Assembly (NCBI GenBank): GCA_023228245.1
Contig: JALOBN010000034.1
Location: 1 to 31,187, forward strand
DNA: 31,187 nt
Reading direction: 5' to 3'
Source of the DNA: Candidatus Pacearchaeota archaeon
Lineage (GTDB): Archaea; Nanoarchaeota; Nanoarchaeia; Pacearchaeales; GW2011-AR1
Positions 20,665-29,900 of this stretch are shown here, piece after piece (the stretch's first letter is position 1; the number at the start of each line of letters is the position of its first letter). The notes under the pieces were generated by a model that was not told the origin of the DNA, searched no databases, and saw only the letters and a list, made by a program, of their open reading frames with translations. Made by a program: the position numbers and the translations under genes.

Positions 20665-21782
20665 GATGCACCTTTCGAGAACATCTGGAAGGCCATGCTG
20701 ATCACGTAGATTGCCACGGCACCACCCACAAGGATCATCATGGCGACGATACCATAAGTGAGTAATTCGACCTTTCCTTTCAGGTCTTCGATAATCTTGC
20801 TGTAATACAGCATCAGGACGTGGGATAGGTGCTGGCTCGAATATGCCACTGAGTTGTACTTGAATGCCTCTGTGCCTGCGATAAGCCCGCCCGGTATCGG
20901 CATTTTATTGATATCGTGCCGTGCTTCGTGGAGTGCCTGCATCATCTCTGACAGGGTGATGTCTTCTTCCACGAGCCCCCAATGCTTGCTCGGTACAAAC
21001 TCCCCGTTGCGTTCTATAATGATAGGCTTTCCATCTTGTCCGAGGTCATCAATCCATGCATTATACCTACGGACATGGGTCATTTTAACCGCCCGCTTCT
21101 CTTCATCGGTGTAGACGGGATCCCCTTTTTCGTCGTATGCTTCGCGGAGCGTGAAGTACTTATTGAGTTTGATCAGCGCGTTTCTTTCGAGGTAATGCTC
21201 TGGATCGCTTAACAGCTCTGAATATTCCTTGATCGACAAAAACCGCAGGATATCGCGTTTGGGGTTGTTCTGGAAATCCTCTTCGATTACCTTGAATGCC
21301 GCGTGGTTCTGGATTGACTGCGACATGTAATTATAGAACGTGAAGATGTAGATATCGAGACCGAGTGGGAACGACATTGGTTTACAGTTTGAATCCAGCA
21401 TTGCCGGATCAACTTTGATACCTGCCTCCTCATCCTTAAGAACAACGTCCTTTGGATTCTCCTTTTCCATCAGGACGAACTCGGCCTTGCTGGATCCAAG
21501 TTCGGTATCGATCGCTACTGCCAATCCGGTCTTGCGAGCTTTGGCAAAGAGGAATCCTTCCGGGCCCCATCTCATGTACCCGAAGATGGTCAGGAACAGC
21601 ACTGCGATGATTACGATCACGGTCATTACGCAGGAGATAAACATCCAGATCGGGAAGACGAACCCGAATGAAAGGAATCCTGCTAGCACGAACATCGCGG
21701 CATAGGTACAGATCAAGACGAGCAATCCGATGAGCAGATGTCTGGTATCGAATGGGCCGAATGTTGGGGGGATCAATCCCAT
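20661..21782 (-). CDS. 373-aa membrane protein with large soluble domain
   Basis: Two closely spaced N-terminal TM helices (about 13-36 and 44-67) are followed by a ~260-residue soluble domain (YNYMSQSIQNHAAFKVIEED; MTHVRRYNAWIDDLGQDG) and one C-terminal TM (about 344-366). The basic stretches beside the TMs (KARKTG) put the soluble domain in the cytoplasm, where it could dock the ATPase. No sequon enrichment, in agreement with that. Unknown family. It is the largest inner-membrane component of the module. Confidence 0.8.
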   Translation of the reverse strand: MGLIPPTFGPFDTRHLLIGLLVLICTYAAMFVLAGFLSFGFVFPIWMFISCVMTVIVIIAVLFLTIFGYMRWGPEGFLFAKARKTGLAVAIDTELGSSKAEFVLMEKENPKDVVLKDEEAGIKVDPAMLDSNCKPMSFPLGLDIYIFTFYNYMSQSIQNHAAFKVIEEDFQNNPKRDILRFLSIKEYSELLSDPEHYLERNALIKLNKYFTLREAYDEKGDPVYTDEEKRAVKMTHVRRYNAWIDDLGQDGKPIIIERNGEFVPSKHWGLVEEDITLSEMMQALHEARHDINKMPIPGGLIAGTEAFKYNSVAYSSQHLSHVLMLYYSKIIEDLKGKVELLTYGIVAMMILVGGAVAIYVISMAFQMFSKGAS

Positions 21783-22045
21783 TTAAGCCACCTCTTGAAT
21801 GCACCTTCTGGAGCTGCCTGTATCAGCGCGTAAAATGGAAGCCCCATGATTGCATTAGAATATATTATGAATAGAGATGATGCAACTTTAAACCAGTCTA
21901 TTCCAAACCATATCCCATCCATATATCCGAGATCTGCTTGATAGTATCCGATAAATGTTGGCAGGAATATTGCGATCGGGATGCTTGCGAAATAAAATAC
22001 GTCGATCATTAATGCCGTTATAACTCTTGCTGTTTTATCGTTCAT
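21773..22045 (-). CDS. 90-aa polytopic membrane protein
   Basis: ATG 22045 (MNDKTARVITALMIDVFYF) overlaps the previous stop, and its end overlaps the 373-aa gene by 10 bases. About two hydrophobic segments at 8-35 and 55-75, the first containing Pro; basic-aromatic end (FKRWLKWD). No family known. Confidence 0.72.
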   Translation of the reverse strand: MNDKTARVITALMIDVFYFASIPIAIFLPTFIGYYQADLGYMDGIWFGIDWFKVASSLFIIYSNAIMGLPFYALIQAAPEGAFKRWLKWD

Positions 22046-22563
22046 TGTCCCGCCCTCCCCATACCCCCGGTCCTTGGCATTGCTGTAATTGGCTGGCCCT
22101 GACCATCCCCTCTCTGCTGTGGCTGCTGCGTGATAAATTCCTGACGGAGCAGCTGGTCACGTTCTGTCGAGCTCCTGCTTACGAAGTCTCGGAATGCCTG
22201 CCGGATGTTCTCTGTGAATGTCAGGAATGCCGGGTTCTGGATATCGCTCTCGTGGCATTCTATAACCATTAGGTTAAGAGCTATCTCAAATTCGAGAATC
22301 CGCATGGCAATTCCTTTCTTGTCGTTCTTCGCCAGCATTGAGTTTTTATCGAACCCAGATGTCAGCACCTTGTAGAATGCGTTGACACATTGCGCCGAAA
22401 AGTCTGTGTTGCTTATCTGGATGAAAAAGTCGCGAGCGGTTTTGCTTTCGATGAGCTCATTCAGGAAACGGTAATGAGCGTCGGAATACCCGGAGCTCGG
22501 CGTCCTTCCAAGATCCACCGGGATATACTGCATATCCGGATTCGGCTGGTACTGGTCCGACAT
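22042..22563 (-). CDS. 173-aa soluble protein with Gln/Gly-rich tail
   Basis: N-terminal 25 residues are polar. The core is helical (YRFLNELIESKTARDFFIQI; MRILEFEIALNLMVIECHES). The last ~35 residues are Gln/Gly/Arg-rich and probably disordered (QQPQQRGDGQGQP). No catalytic motif seen. Located between the 77-aa gene and the membrane proteins; perhaps a scaffold or matrix-like protein (inference). Confidence 0.72.
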   Translation of the reverse strand: MSDQYQPNPDMQYIPVDLGRTPSSGYSDAHYRFLNELIESKTARDFFIQISNTDFSAQCVNAFYKVLTSGFDKNSMLAKNDKKGIAMRILEFEIALNLMVIECHESDIQNPAFLTFTENIRQAFRDFVSRSSTERDQLLRQEFITQQPQQRGDGQGQPITAMPRTGGMGRAGQ

Positions 22564-22565
22564 AC

Positions 22566-22799
22566 TTACTCCGGCACTTTAACAGTTTCCGTCGCAGCAT
22601 GTGTTTTATCCCAGTGGTCGAGAAGCCTGTTGACAACCGAATCCCATGTCTCTGTCGGATGAATCAGGATCTTCTCCATACGGTTGAGAGTGCCTCCGGC
22701 CGGTCTTGCTTCTGATTGAGGGCCGTAATGGATAACGACGGTGGTTTTACCCGGTTTTGAAATGTCGAGTTTCGTATTAGATCCTTTCATCGCCTGCAT
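22566..22799 (-). CDS. 77-aa protein heading the ATPase operon
   Basis: ATG 22799 (or 22790) lies where a leaderless transcript would begin. The C-terminal half (MEKILIHPTETWDSVVNRLLDHW) looks like the short strand-helix unit of archaeal antitoxin- or ribbon-helix-helix-like proteins. It could be the operon regulator. N-terminal part has a strand (TTVVIHYG). Confidence 0.65.
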   Translation of the reverse strand: MQAMKGSNTKLDISKPGKTTVVIHYGPQSEARPAGGTLNRMEKILIHPTETWDSVVNRLLDHWDKTHAATETVKVPE

Positions 22800-22834
22800 A
22801 TTGGTATATATAATTGTATATTGTTATATAGGTT
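22800..22834. promoter_or_regulatory. Compact divergent promoter, both transcripts probably leaderless
   Basis: Only 35 bases separate the minus-strand ATG 22799 and the plus-strand ATG 22835. TATATATAA (22804-22812) lies about 25-28 bases before 22835, and CTATATAAC (minus, 22830-22822) lies about 25 bases before 22799. So each start codon would coincide with its transcript start, and the two TATA boxes compete for the same few bases. Confidence 0.65.
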
Positions 22835-24295
22835 ATGGCTGTTGAAACGAGAGATGGCGTTATATTCCTGATATTAATTGTTAGTTTGTCGTTTATTATT
22901 CATGTCGCACCCGCTCCTTTTTTACCTACTGCCCCACTATACCAGCTTGATTCCTGGCTTACGATAGAGCAGGTATCGTTGTATAATTCTGGTGACGATA
23001 TATCGTACATTCCTCTGCTTGATTATCCCTCTGGGAAGTACATTAACGAGCAGGGGACATTATTTTCGTGGAGGCCGTTCAATGCTCTTTTTTATACGCT
23101 GTTTACCGATGAAACAGATCCCGTTCTGATTTTTAATACTCTCGGGGTGATCCATCCAATTCTGTTCTCTCTGTTTATTATAATTTTATTTGTTTTTTGT
23201 AACGATCTTTTTAATGTCGATATCGCCCTTGCCGCTTCTGCGATAACTGCATTTACACCGTCGATGTTATTCAATGATGTTGTTTATGGATCGTTCGATC
23301 ATCATTTGTTCGAGGTTATCTTCGGGACGATTTTTTTGTTATCGGTCGCCGGAGTTGCTACCTCAAACAATAAGAAGTCCTGGTATGCCGTTAGTGCTGT
23401 GGCGTGTGCAATTTTTGGCTGGTTGAATACGCCAGTTTTTACCGTATACCTGATCCCGGGATTGCTGATTGTAGGACTTATGATAATCCGGTCAATTGTT
23501 GTGATGGGGCGGAATATTTTATACTGGCTGATTGCCGTTTCTTCCGTGATGATCTTCCTCATATTCTTTTTAAATATCGATATTTTTGAATTACTTTCGA
23601 TACTGGCATTCCAATCGAGTAATGCAGAACTGACATACTCGTTACCGACGATTGCACTAGGGCCAGCCCTGTTAATTATGATAGCACTGCTTTTATTGAA
23701 ATTTTATAACGAGAGGAATTGGGATTGTCCTGCGTTGCTCGTATGCATTGCGTTCCTGCCATTGCTCGCGGCCGCGTGCCTATTTATCCGCGCTGAAATG
23801 TTGATCGCCCCGATGCTTGCATTATTCATAGTCATATCGTCGTATATTCTTTTCAGGAAACAATTCTGGTATATCGTAATAGTGATTGTTGTTATCTCAA
23901 TTGTTTTATCCATCGGTGCATCGGTGCTTGTAGTTACGACGGCAAATAATAACAATGCGTTATCAGAGGGGTTGCAATTCCTGAATGTTCAACCATCTGG
24001 TGTTGTCGCGTCATGGATGGGAGATTCCGGGTTCTGGATCCTTACAATTGCGAATAAAAGTCCGATGGTTGATCCGAGTGCTAACCCCGGCTCTGAACAA
24101 CGAGTGACCGAGATATTTAATTCTGATAATGGGACCGCCGATTTACTCAGACAGAATAATGTGTCGTACGTTATTATTTCTGATTCTGATTGCGGTGATA
24201 CTGGAATAGCTTATTACAGATGGGCCTGCAGGAAAGATTACGTTGGAAATATAATCTGGGATAAGAAGGGGATTATTATTTATGAGGTTGATTAA
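22835..24295 (+). CDS. STT3/AglB-like oligosaccharyltransferase, 486 aa
   Basis: Transfers a lipid-linked glycan to Asn in N-x-S/T sequons on the outer face of the membrane. Conserved STT3 features are in order: loop 1 acidic site at D39 (QLDSWLTIEQ), G-x-x-D155-H-H-x-x-E160, about ten to thirteen TM helices to residue ~365, a TIxE-like site (NAELTYSLP, E265), an Arg in FIRAEM, and the sequon-binding region WMGDSG (394-399) in place of WWDYG, followed by a short C-terminal domain ending YEVD. Full AglB proteins are usually 600-1000 aa, so the C-terminal domain is minimal. Start ATG 22835 fits a leaderless transcript. It stands alone on the plus strand inside the membrane module and its 3' end overlaps the HNH gene by 20 bases. 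Confidence 0.87.
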   Translation: MAVETRDGVIFLILIVSLSFIIHVAPAPFLPTAPLYQLDSWLTIEQVSLYNSGDDISYIPLLDYPSGKYINEQGTLFSWRPFNALFYTLFTDETDPVLIFNTLGVIHPILFSLFIIILFVFCNDLFNVDIALAASAITAFTPSMLFNDVVYGSFDHHLFEVIFGTIFLLSVAGVATSNNKKSWYAVSAVACAIFGWLNTPVFTVYLIPGLLIVGLMIIRSIVVMGRNILYWLIAVSSVMIFLIFFLNIDIFELLSILAFQSSNAELTYSLPTIALGPALLIMIALLLLKFYNERNWDCPALLVCIAFLPLLAAACLFIRAEMLIAPMLALFIVISSYILFRKQFWYIVIVIVVISIVLSIGASVLVVTTANNNNALSEGLQFLNVQPSGVVASWMGDSGFWILTIANKSPMVDPSANPGSEQRVTEIFNSDNGTADLLRQNNVSYVIISDSDCGDTGIAYYRWACRKDYVGNIIWDKKGIIIYEVD

Positions 24296-25046
24296 GTTCA
24301 TTCCATTCTTCTACTGTGAAGTAGGACCGACCGTTATATTTTTCAGTTATGAGTTTTGTGAATTTTTCTGTGTAGGTATCTCGGTTGTGATTCGTTTTTG
24401 TATGGCAACTTCGGCATAATGGGACAAACATTTTAGGAGAATCGTCGCAGCAGGTTTGTTTATTATAGACGATATGGTGAACGTGAAGTCTCTCTTTTCC
24501 CTGAGGGGATCCACAGAGCTGGCAGGTATAATCGAAGAATGCACGGACCCGTTCTTTGAATGTTTCGTTGAATAGAGGACAGTACGGCTCGAATGATTTT
24601 CCACCTTGCCATAGAGGGTGCTTATCGAGAACTATATTTTTTGATTGCCATTTTGATCTACATTCCGGTGAACAGAAAGATCCCCAAGTGTACTTTCTGT
24701 TTGCCACAGAATGAATTTGTTCAAAGGATTTTCCGCATTCAGTACAATGCATTATATCAAGCGGTTTATACAATGGATGATTTTTTCCGCTATGAAATTT
24801 GCGAGAGCATTCGACAGAACAAAATTTGCTGTTGTGTTTATCGTGCCCCGTTCTTTCAAATTCTTTTCCACAATGCTTACAAATAAATTTGTATACTGTT
24901 TTCTTCTTTCCCATCGCCATATTTCCAGATGAGAACTGTTTTCGTCGATATTCAAAATAGCATTCTTTCGAGCAATACAATCCGAACCCTTTCAAAACAT
25001 TCGATCCAGTTGGCTGAAACTCTTTATCACAGTTCTTGCATTTCAT
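24276..25046 (-). CDS. HNH endonuclease with three Cys fingers, about 256 aa
   Basis: ATG 25046 (MKCKNCDKEF) chosen. Three repeats of a treble-clef type finger (CKNCDKEF...YCSKECY; CKHCGKEF...FCSVECS; CTECGKSF...FCSPECRS) are followed by an HNH nuclease: RVRAFFDYTCQLCG, HVHHIVYN, a CC pair, VPLCRSCHTKTNH. The C-terminal half is clearly paralogous to 13428-14216. Likely a homing endonuclease that invaded between the small membrane gene and the oligosaccharyltransferase gene. Convergent with the latter by 20 bases. Confidence 0.9.
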   Translation of the reverse strand: MKCKNCDKEFQPTGSNVLKGFGLYCSKECYFEYRRKQFSSGNMAMGKKKTVYKFICKHCGKEFERTGHDKHNSKFCSVECSRKFHSGKNHPLYKPLDIMHCTECGKSFEQIHSVANRKYTWGSFCSPECRSKWQSKNIVLDKHPLWQGGKSFEPYCPLFNETFKERVRAFFDYTCQLCGSPQGKERLHVHHIVYNKQTCCDDSPKMFVPLCRSCHTKTNHNRDTYTEKFTKLITEKYNGRSYFTVEEWNELNQPHK

Positions 25047-25105
25047 TGTGATACTAGATAGCACTTCTAACTACTTAATAATTTTGATAGGAAAGATTGG
25101 GGATT

Positions 25106-25126
25106 TTACCCGATCCCCGTCGGGTG
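25106..25126 (-). terminator. Possible terminator after the 100-aa gene
   Basis: ACCCGA (25108-25113) and TCGGGT (25120-25125) make a 6-bp stem with a 6-nt loop, 18 bases past the stop of the 100-aa gene on the minus strand, followed there by a short A-rich stretch. Weak by bacterial criteria. Confidence 0.4.
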
Positions 25127-25143
25127 TTGCGTCGCCGCACCTA

Positions 25144-25446
25144 TTACGCCATTCCTTTGAGGTAATAAAATGCGATGGCGACGAAAATGATCAGAATTAC
25201 GACGCCGGCGATCCGGATGTTGGTCGTCCAGTCGTTTGCCCCGTTGGGAAGGTTCGTGTTGTACGTACCGTTCCAGTCGCTGTCAGCGGGCATCGCAGGC
25301 TGACCGGCCTGGATGGTTCCCGCGATAGTCGGAGCAAAGATTTCAAGGATGACGAAGATGAGCAGACCGGTTGCCGCACTGATGACAGGTGCCATCATGC
25401 CGCCGCCGGAAACCCCGCCTTCGCCTCCACCTCCTCTGCGTGCCAT
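25144..25446 (-). CDS. 100-aa Gly-rich two-TM protein, candidate major structural protein
   Basis: Begins MARRGGGGEGGVSGGG, then TM1 (about 19-40; ISAATGLLIFVILEIFAP), an external loop of ~35 residues with a sequon (NGT), TM2 (about 78-95) and a short tail. It has its own strong promoter with a hairpin leader, unlike its neighbours, which suggests high expression. The layout resembles small envelope proteins of archaeal pleomorphic viruses, and the N-terminus also recalls archaeal pilin-like leaders, but no processing motif is clear. A major structural protein is inferred, not shown. Confidence 0.75.
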   Translation of the reverse strand: MARRGGGGEGGVSGGGMMAPVISAATGLLIFVILEIFAPTIAGTIQAGQPAMPADSDWNGTYNTNLPNGANDWTTNIRIAGVVILIIFVAIAFYYLKGMA

Positions 25447-25471
25447 TGTGTTTACCGTTCCGAGAGGTGCA

Positions 25472-25494
25472 CTACATTCACAGTGTGAATATAG
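25472..25494 (-). promoter_or_regulatory. Perfect hairpin in the leader of the 100-aa gene
   Basis: CTACATTCAC/GTGTGAATATAG arms form a nearly perfect 23-base palindrome (one opposed mismatch pair) between the promoter and ATG 25446. If transcription starts near 25500 the hairpin is at the very 5' end of the mRNA and could protect it. It could also be an operator. Confidence 0.55.
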
Positions 25495-25499
25495 TTGTG

Positions 25500-25545
25500 C
25501 GATCCTCCTATCTGAAGTGTTTGTATATATAGTATTTAAAGGTAA
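25500..25545 (-). promoter_or_regulatory. Promoter of the 100-aa gene
   Basis: Minus-strand TTTAAATACTATATATAC (25540-25523) is a very good A-rich BRE/TATA box. The expected transcript start is near 25500. A second TATATTTAAATATA block lies further upstream (about 25548-25565). An AGGAGG at 25509-25504 is too far from any start to serve as a ribosome-binding site. Confidence 0.7.
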
Positions 25546-25632
25546 TCACTATATTTAAATATATCATATAGTTCAATATAGTAGAACGTTGTCCTTTCTC
25601 TACGGCGAAAATATGGTTTGATATAGTATTGC

Positions 25633-25908
25633 TTACGACGTGGCAGATTTTCGCAGGATCACAAAGGCTATTACGATAACCGCAATGATCAGGAGAAGCC
25701 CGATTACGTAAATGAAGTTATAGGATTCGTGGTATTGATTGTACGTGCTTGAATTTGTCGCCTCTGAAACCGTGCCGTTGTTCGCCTCTAATGACAGGTG
25801 CATGAATGCAGACTGGGAGAAAATCGTGCACAGCGTTATCAGCAGGACCACACCAATCAGGATTATCGCCTGCTGAAGGTTGACCGTATCGAAAGCTTTC
25901 TGCTCCAT
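25633..25908 (-). CDS. 91-aa two-TM protein with sequon-bearing loop
   Basis: ATG 25908 overlaps the upstream stop (TAATG). TM1 about 14-33, a ~30-residue loop with NGT and NSS sequons, TM2 about 66-85, and a basic tail (LRKSATS). The loop is external if the sequons are used. Last gene of the operon that starts beyond the right edge. Unknown family, same architecture as the 100-aa protein. Confidence 0.75.
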   Translation of the reverse strand: MEQKAFDTVNLQQAIILIGVVLLITLCTIFSQSAFMHLSLEANNGTVSEATNSSTYNQYHESYNFIYVIGLLLIIAVIVIAFVILRKSATS

Positions 25909-26213
25909 TATTCCTCCTCCTGACTTTCATTCGCCGGTTCTGCATTGATCGCCTCGAAGATAACATCAACCGCCATGAAGAGAGAGTATCCAAGAGCAAC
26001 GAATCCAACCAGGGATAAAATATCACCGAGCGATGCAGAAGTAAATTCCGCTGCTCCCGTTGCTATTACCTGCCCGAGATAGAGGAGAATAATACCTGAC
26101 ACTATCCCGAGCGAGATATTCGCATAGAGGCGATTGGCGTTATCATACAGGGAATAAATGAACATCGCTACCGCCAACACAGTCATACAGCATACGGTAA
26201 ATTCCGGTATCAT
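25908..26213 (-). CDS. 101-aa three-TM protein
   Basis: Three hydrophobic segments (about 5-22, 33-50, 63-87) and an acidic tail (NAEPANESQEEE). ATG 26213 lies 3 bases after the previous stop. A Cys pair (VCCM) is in TM1. Unknown family. Confidence 0.75.
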   Translation of the reverse strand: MIPEFTVCCMTVLAVAMFIYSLYDNANRLYANISLGIVSGIILLYLGQVIATGAAEFTSASLGDILSLVGFVALGYSLFMAVDVIFEAINAEPANESQEEE

Positions 26214-26216
26214 CTT

Positions 26217-26600
26217 TCATCCCCTCTTCTGCGCGAGCGACCACACGATTACCGTCAGGGCCAATGCGATAAATAACAGTCCTACTGCAAAGAAATTATC
26301 TCCGATATAGAACACGATATAGAGACCGAAGAAAATTCCAACGATCGCTGCCGGGACCATATCTGCATGAGTGATCCACATCATCATGAACGGCATCGCA
26401 AAGATGATGACGTATGCGATGGGTCCGACGAGATCCGGGTACTGCATCGCAATATTCCAGATCACGGTCCCGGCATCTGGTGGCATCGTAGTCTGATTGC
26501 TGTAACCTCCCCACGAATTAATGAAAGCTTGCCACCGCGACGGGGTGATGTTGGCTATCGTATTCGATGCGTTCGCTGCAACCCGTGGAACAAGCGTCAT
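26217..26600 (-). CDS. 127-aa membrane protein
   Basis: ATG 26600 overlaps the preceding stop (ATGA); the longer frame to 26753 is rejected. The N-terminal ~45 residues contain sequons (NAS, NIT, NQT) and lie outside; then three TM helices (about 55-75, 80-98, 103-122) and a basic end (LAQKRG). Probably inserted without a cleaved signal. Confidence 0.75.
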   Translation of the reverse strand: MTLVPRVAANASNTIANITPSRWQAFINSWGGYSNQTTMPPDAGTVIWNIAMQYPDLVGPIAYVIIFAMPFMMMWITHADMVPAAIVGIFFGLYIVFYIGDNFFAVGLLFIALALTVIVWSLAQKRG

Positions 26601-26965
26601 TCCTGATACCTCGCAAATATCATTTCGACTACCCAGAATAATAGAATAACCCCCAGTGGAGAGATAGCATAGGCCGCCATTGATTCCGGGACGCCATAAC
26701 TGATTAGAAGCGGACCGAGAGTCACGATAGTTGTTATCCCCCCCGCTATGCATTGTCCCATCATAAAGATTGTCTGATAGTTATACGATGTCGAATCGCT
26801 TGCTGCGTTCTGGACTGCGCTATTGAATGTCGTTGCTTCTGTCGTATTCGAGTTTAAACCCGATGTGGGGAGAGTGTGTTCGTACAGTCCGGTGTTGTTC
26901 AGGAATGTACTTGCAGCTCCGAAGATAAATAGGAACAGCAACAGGGGATAAACGATGCTTGCCAT
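26597..26965 (-). CDS. 122-aa membrane protein with sequon-rich loop
   Basis: ATG 26965 lies 2 bases after the giant protein's stop. An N-terminal hydrophobic segment (about 4-20) acts as signal or TM. The ~45-residue Asn/Ser/Thr-rich loop carries NNT and NTT sequons, followed by two TM helices (about 68-88, 98-115). A small companion of the spike-like protein (inference). Confidence 0.75.
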   Translation of the reverse strand: MASIVYPLLLFLFIFGAASTFLNNTGLYEHTLPTSGLNSNTTEATTFNSAVQNAASDSTSYNYQTIFMMGQCIAGGITTIVTLGPLLISYGVPESMAAYAISPLGVILLFWVVEMIFARYQE

Positions 26966-26967
26966 GA

Positions 26968-29900
26968 TTAGTACTTCTCCTTCTTCTTTCTTATTTCAAA
27001 CAGTGAGAATGCCGCTGCTACTGTTACGATTGATGCTGCCAATACAATTGCCGTTTCAGGCACACCACGGGCTATCAGTGAGTCGAACCAACCAATTGCA
27101 TAGAATACCCAGATCTCGAATGCAAGGCCAGCCATAGTAACTTGGCGAGCGGTCTGGGCTGTCCCCAGCATGATTGTCATCATCATGATGAAAAGCGAGA
27201 ACAACAGGGCGATCTCTCCACCAAAGCCCATGAACTTGACTGCCTGCCCCCGCACAGAGAATTGAACGTCGCGGTTGACAACCCCGAACGTTGACGATGT
27301 TATATTGGCATAGGCGGTGCCTGATACCTGCGTGATGCTGCTATGGAGTACCAGCGTTGAGTTGGTTACCGATGATCCGGATACGGGCCAGGATACGATC
27401 GTGGTATCGGATTGGTACGGTGTATTATTTTGAACGACAACTGAGACAGTCCCGCTGGTCGTTGTTGCAGAGGTGTCTGTGTACGTCATGTTCAGGAAGA
27501 ATGCGGTCTCGTTGATGGTAACTGTTTGAACCGAGAATGAGATAGCATCATTCACATCCTGGCCGCTCTGGAATACCGATGTGTCGGTTCCAGAAGTTAC
27601 GGCGATATAGATATCCTGTTGGTTCGCAAATGACGTGAACGTATAGGGTGGCGTGAATGTGCAGCCGGCCTTGCTGTAGCTGAAATTGTACTGCGTTGTT
27701 GGCAGGACATAGAACGCAACCTTTCCATCTGACCCAGATGTCTGGCTCATTGACTGGTTCTGCATCGGGGCCTGATCGAGTGGGATTCCGAGAAGTGCTG
27801 CCAGGTATGCGTAACTGCTTGTACTCGTGGAGTAGGGCACTGCTGTTACAGAGACATTCTGTACAGGTGTTCCAAGGCCTTCGATGAAATGGACTGCGAC
27901 ATATACCGGATAAGACTGCTGACTTGCCGCACCGATTGCTGTCGTGGATTTTGTCAGGGATACCGTCTCGCTGCGATCTCCATCAATGACATAGCTAACT
28001 GCCTTCGCCGCGTAACCATCCGAGTATAAGTAAAGAACCACCGTTTCATATCCGAAGGTTCCGGTATAGACACCAGTTGTTGTATTCGTGGATGTGCTGA
28101 TATTGGATGCGTCGACCACCATCACAACAGGTACCGGTAATCCGGTGCTTGAATCAACAAAGTTCAGTGTTAAGGTGTACTCTTCATCCATCCAGATATC
28201 CTGCTGGGTGAAACTGTTACCCGACGTTACCGAGATGTAATCCGTGCGCGAGAGCGTGTCACTTCCATACCCGTTTGTCGCGGTTAAATTAACAGTGTAG
28301 TTTCCAGTGGACGCATACGAATGCGATGGATTCTGCGAGATCGAGTAATCCCCGTCACCGAAAGACCAGTTCCATGATGACGGCGTGTTGGTGCTTGCGT
28401 CTGTGAATCCTACTGCCAGAGGTGCATTCCCCGAGGTGGCATTCGCTGAGAACGATGCCACGGGTATCGGGGCAGAGACGTTGATCCATGCTGGTGATGA
28501 AATGCTGCTACCATATGCATTCGTAGCGTTAAGCACGACGGAATAATTCCCGATCCCGAAAGTATAGGTTGGATTCTGCGACGTGCTGAAAGTTATCGGT
28601 GTCGAATTCGATATTGCGGTGAAGTTCCATTCCCACGAAGTAGGGGTATTAGTACTCGTGTCAGTAAACAATACCGGGAGGTCGGAATATCCTTCGGTTT
28701 GATTAGCAGTGAATGAGGCTACTGGGACCGGTGCTGCACTCACGTTGATCCACGTAACCTGCGTGGAAAGATTCGACCCGTAACTGTTCGATGCATCGAG
28801 CGTGATGGAGTAATTGCCACCCCCGAACGTGTACTCTGGGTGCTGTGACGTGCTGAAGGTTATCGGAGTCGAATTCACTATCTCGGTGAAATTCCAAGTC
28901 CACGCATCAGGAGCATTTGTCGAAGTGTCGATGAATGCAATTGCTAGGGGAGAATATCCTTCCGTGGTATTAACAGTGAACGAAGATACCGGGACCGGAG
29001 CACTTGTTACATTTACAAATGTTTCCTGCGTCGAGATGTTATACGTCGTTGTGGTGCTTGCATTCAACCGAATGGAATAATTACCTGCTTCGTTCGCGAA
29101 GAACGTCGCATTCTGTGTCGCGTTGAAAGACAGCCATGTGCTGTTTCCTACCACGTTATTGAACTGCCAGTCCCATGTTGTAGGCGAACCACCTGTACTC
29201 GTGTCGGTGAAGAGTGTGCTTGATGGGAGATATGCATCTGTTGTGCCGGCCGGGGTGAACTGCGCGAGCAGGACCGTGTCGGCCTCCGCCTCGAACATCA
29301 CGTCGGAATATCCATCGGTGTAGGTGAAGTTCATCCAGCCGGTTGAATTTGTCGTGCGGTTGACATACATCGCCCCGTTCTTCTTGACGGTGATATTGAT
29401 GTTCGCCGGGAAATCCCCGATCTGGTGGATAGTCATGGCGGCGGGATCGGTAGCGCTCTCGTTCCATTGCTTGTATGCTGTGCCGGTGGTAGTCCAATTT
29501 TTGACATTCACAAGGATCTTCCCAGATGACGGCACAATCGAAGCGTTCGCCTGCCGGATCACGGGGTCCGTCGCGTTGTTCCGGATCGTCAGGTTCGTCT
29601 CTGTCGCTCCGTTGTCGATCTCGGTAATTACCATCATGCCGGGGGTTGCGGAGTACCAGACCCGCTCGCCGAAGGGATCGATGATCCGGGTGCTGGCATT
29701 CCAGCCAGTTGTATCCATCGTGAAATGCGAGCCATACGTATCCAAGTATACATCGGAGATGTTGGCAGCGGTGTTGTTGCTCTCGTAGTACCACGGCGTA
29801 AAGGAGACAGTGCGAGCCCCACAAGCCTCGTACCGTGTCATCACGGTTTTAAAATCTGTTTCAAAGTCGATTGATCCACTTTCAGTTAATGGTGTGTTTA

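Noticed and set aside
29156..29824. 222-aa minus-strand ORF in another frame
   Set aside because: Shadow of the giant PKD protein; Arg/His-rich and without a start context.
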